In this document: positions 63,071 to 64,000 of the stretch, piece after piece | Layout: every line of letters begins with the position of its first letter | Position numbering within the stretch: the stretch's first letter is position 1 | Source of the DNA: Sanderia malayensis | Taxonomy: Eukaryota; Cnidaria; Scyphozoa; Semaeostomeae; Pelagiidae | DNA: 64,000 nt | NCBI GenBank assembly: GCA_013076295.1 | Contig: RQOL01000501.1 | Span: 84,104 to 148,103 of the forward strand | Direction: 5' to 3' | The notes under the pieces: generated by a model | Seen by the model: the letters and a program-made list of their open reading frames with translations, nothing else | Databases searched by the model: none | What the model was told of the DNA's origin: nothing | Translations under genes and position numbers: made by a program

Positions 63071-64000
63071 CTGTGTCTGTCCCTGAATTGTTGCTGTGTG
63101 ATTCAAGTGAGTCAGAAACCAACTGAGAAGACAGAGTGTTAGAAAAACAAGACTTAGAAAGAGAAGAACCAACACAGGACGGCAGCAAATCTTCAACAGA
63201 ACAATTACTGGTCCCCTTGCAGTCAGACCTCTTATCATCATTATCATCATTATCATCAAAATCATCATCATCATCACCATCATCATCAGAATCACATGTA
63301 TCCTCATCCTCATCTTCAGAATCAGGTGTTGACAATTCCTCATTTTCAACAAAGAAAACAGTGTCGTCAGGGACAATTGTAAAATTTAAGGAGCTTGTTT
63401 CTCTGTTCCTGTACACTCTAAAAGGAATGTCATCAATTGTGGAATGATAAGATTTGTTGATCTTATCTGCTATTCCAGGAAGTAGCACTGGCCATGTTTT
63501 AGCTTGTTCAGCTGGAGAGGAGTTCTGAAGAAGTCGTCGAAGGTACATTTTCACTGTCTGATTAAGGCGTTCCACTTGACCTTGGTGTTGTGGCGTGTAT
63601 GGTTTCCCTTGAATCATGCGGAAGTCATAATCAGCACTTAGTTGCTTTATAAGTTTGTTGACAAACTCCTTACCATTGTCAGACTGCAAAATTTTTGGTG
63701 GCCCTTCAATGTCAAATAAGAACTTGACAACATTGTAAACATGTGAAGCCTTTTTTCTTTTCAAAGGGAAGAGCCAACAGAATTTACTAAAACAGCATTT
63801 AATGGAAAGAATATAGCGAAAGTGCCACTGATTATTTTTAATAAAGCCTCTTTTTTTGGAAGGAGCCATGTCAATTAGGTCATACTGGAGTCGTTCATGA
63901 GGATGGAAAGCACGAATAGGTTTTGGTGGTGGAGCTTGTGTCATTTTGAGAGGAACATTGATCCGACATGTCTCACATGCTTGAAGATATTTTCGAATCT
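63071..64000 (-). CDS. DDE integrase, catalytic part (runs off the window)
   Basis: The frame is open to the window edge and begins with YLQACETCRINV, the second Cys pair of an H2C2 zinc module. The core has LQYDLIDMAP (first Asp), LQSDNGKEFV (Asp89 counted from Met at 63944) and QHQGQVERLNQT (Glu125), the gypsy/Ginger-type DDE triad. A long acidic tract (about residues 207-240) follows. The gypsy LTR at 63070 interrupts; after its removal with one CTGTG copy the frame continues in phase at 59601. Ginger-type DNA transposons carry such integrases, sometimes with OTU or Ulp1 domains. Confidence 0.82.

Noticed and set aside
1..64000. tRNA, rRNA or bacterial-type operons, riboswitches and terminators
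   Set aside because: I saw no cloverleaf or rRNA core motif, and splice sites and element types are eukaryotic.

Overview
The window is a eukaryotic, AT-rich stretch made almost entirely of transposable elements, fossil gene fragments and satellite DNA. Spliceosomal introns, metazoan element families (BEL/Pao, CR1-like and RTE-like LINEs, DIRS, P/THAP, MULE, a Ginger-like integrase) and several uncharacterised families that I associate with cnidarian genomes point to an early-branching or marine invertebrate, most plausibly a cnidarian. That assignment is inference. I see no tRNA, rRNA or clear single-copy host housekeeping gene.

Layout. 1-1.97 kb: 5' half of a CR1-like LINE on the minus strand. 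2.1-2.96 kb: deleted copy of a dispersed repeat (R2) whose second copy lies at 46.3-47.7 kb. 3.03-10.46 kb: a TA-flanked MITE-like element split by a 6.9 kb BEL/Pao retrotransposon with 531 bp LTRs and CTCTC target duplications. 10.58-13.59 kb: a second, 5'-truncated LINE. 13.64-19.22 kb: a P-element-like DNA transposon with 7 bp target duplication, subterminal inverted repeats, a two-exon THAP transposase on the minus strand and a convergent zinc-finger gene on the plus strand. 19.7-20.85 kb: repeat R1 and the last exons of an integrase-like gene. 21.2-24.7 kb: a DIRS-type retrotransposon (minus) whose tyrosine-recombinase gene is split by a 1.5 kb TTAA-flanked element.

25.0-31.6 kb: fossil MULE-like gene (plus) with SWIM, Ulp1-type protease and PHD-like segments, interrupted by an RTE-like LINE (minus). 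32-33 kb: an unrecognised gene fragment. 33.06-33.5 kb: simple repeat. 34.7-42.6 kb: two head-to-tail copies of a 3.94 kb unit, practically identical. 43.3-45.7 kb: a foldback element with ~1 kb inverted arms, inserted in a copy of R1. 46.8-48.7 kb: an apparently catalytically intact protein kinase gene whose 5' part lies inside R2. 49.9-56.2 kb: a ~55 bp satellite with higher-order structure.

56.4-64.0 kb (minus): a large gene running off the window, encoding a DDE integrase, a chromo-like tail, a Josephin-like cysteine protease and an Ulp1-like cysteine protease. It is split by a 3.47 kb gypsy element with identical 382 bp LTRs that lacks gag and reverse transcriptase. The strongest candidates for new biology are this integrase/double-protease gene, the two-gene P/THAP element, and the kinase gene carried in a dispersed repeat.
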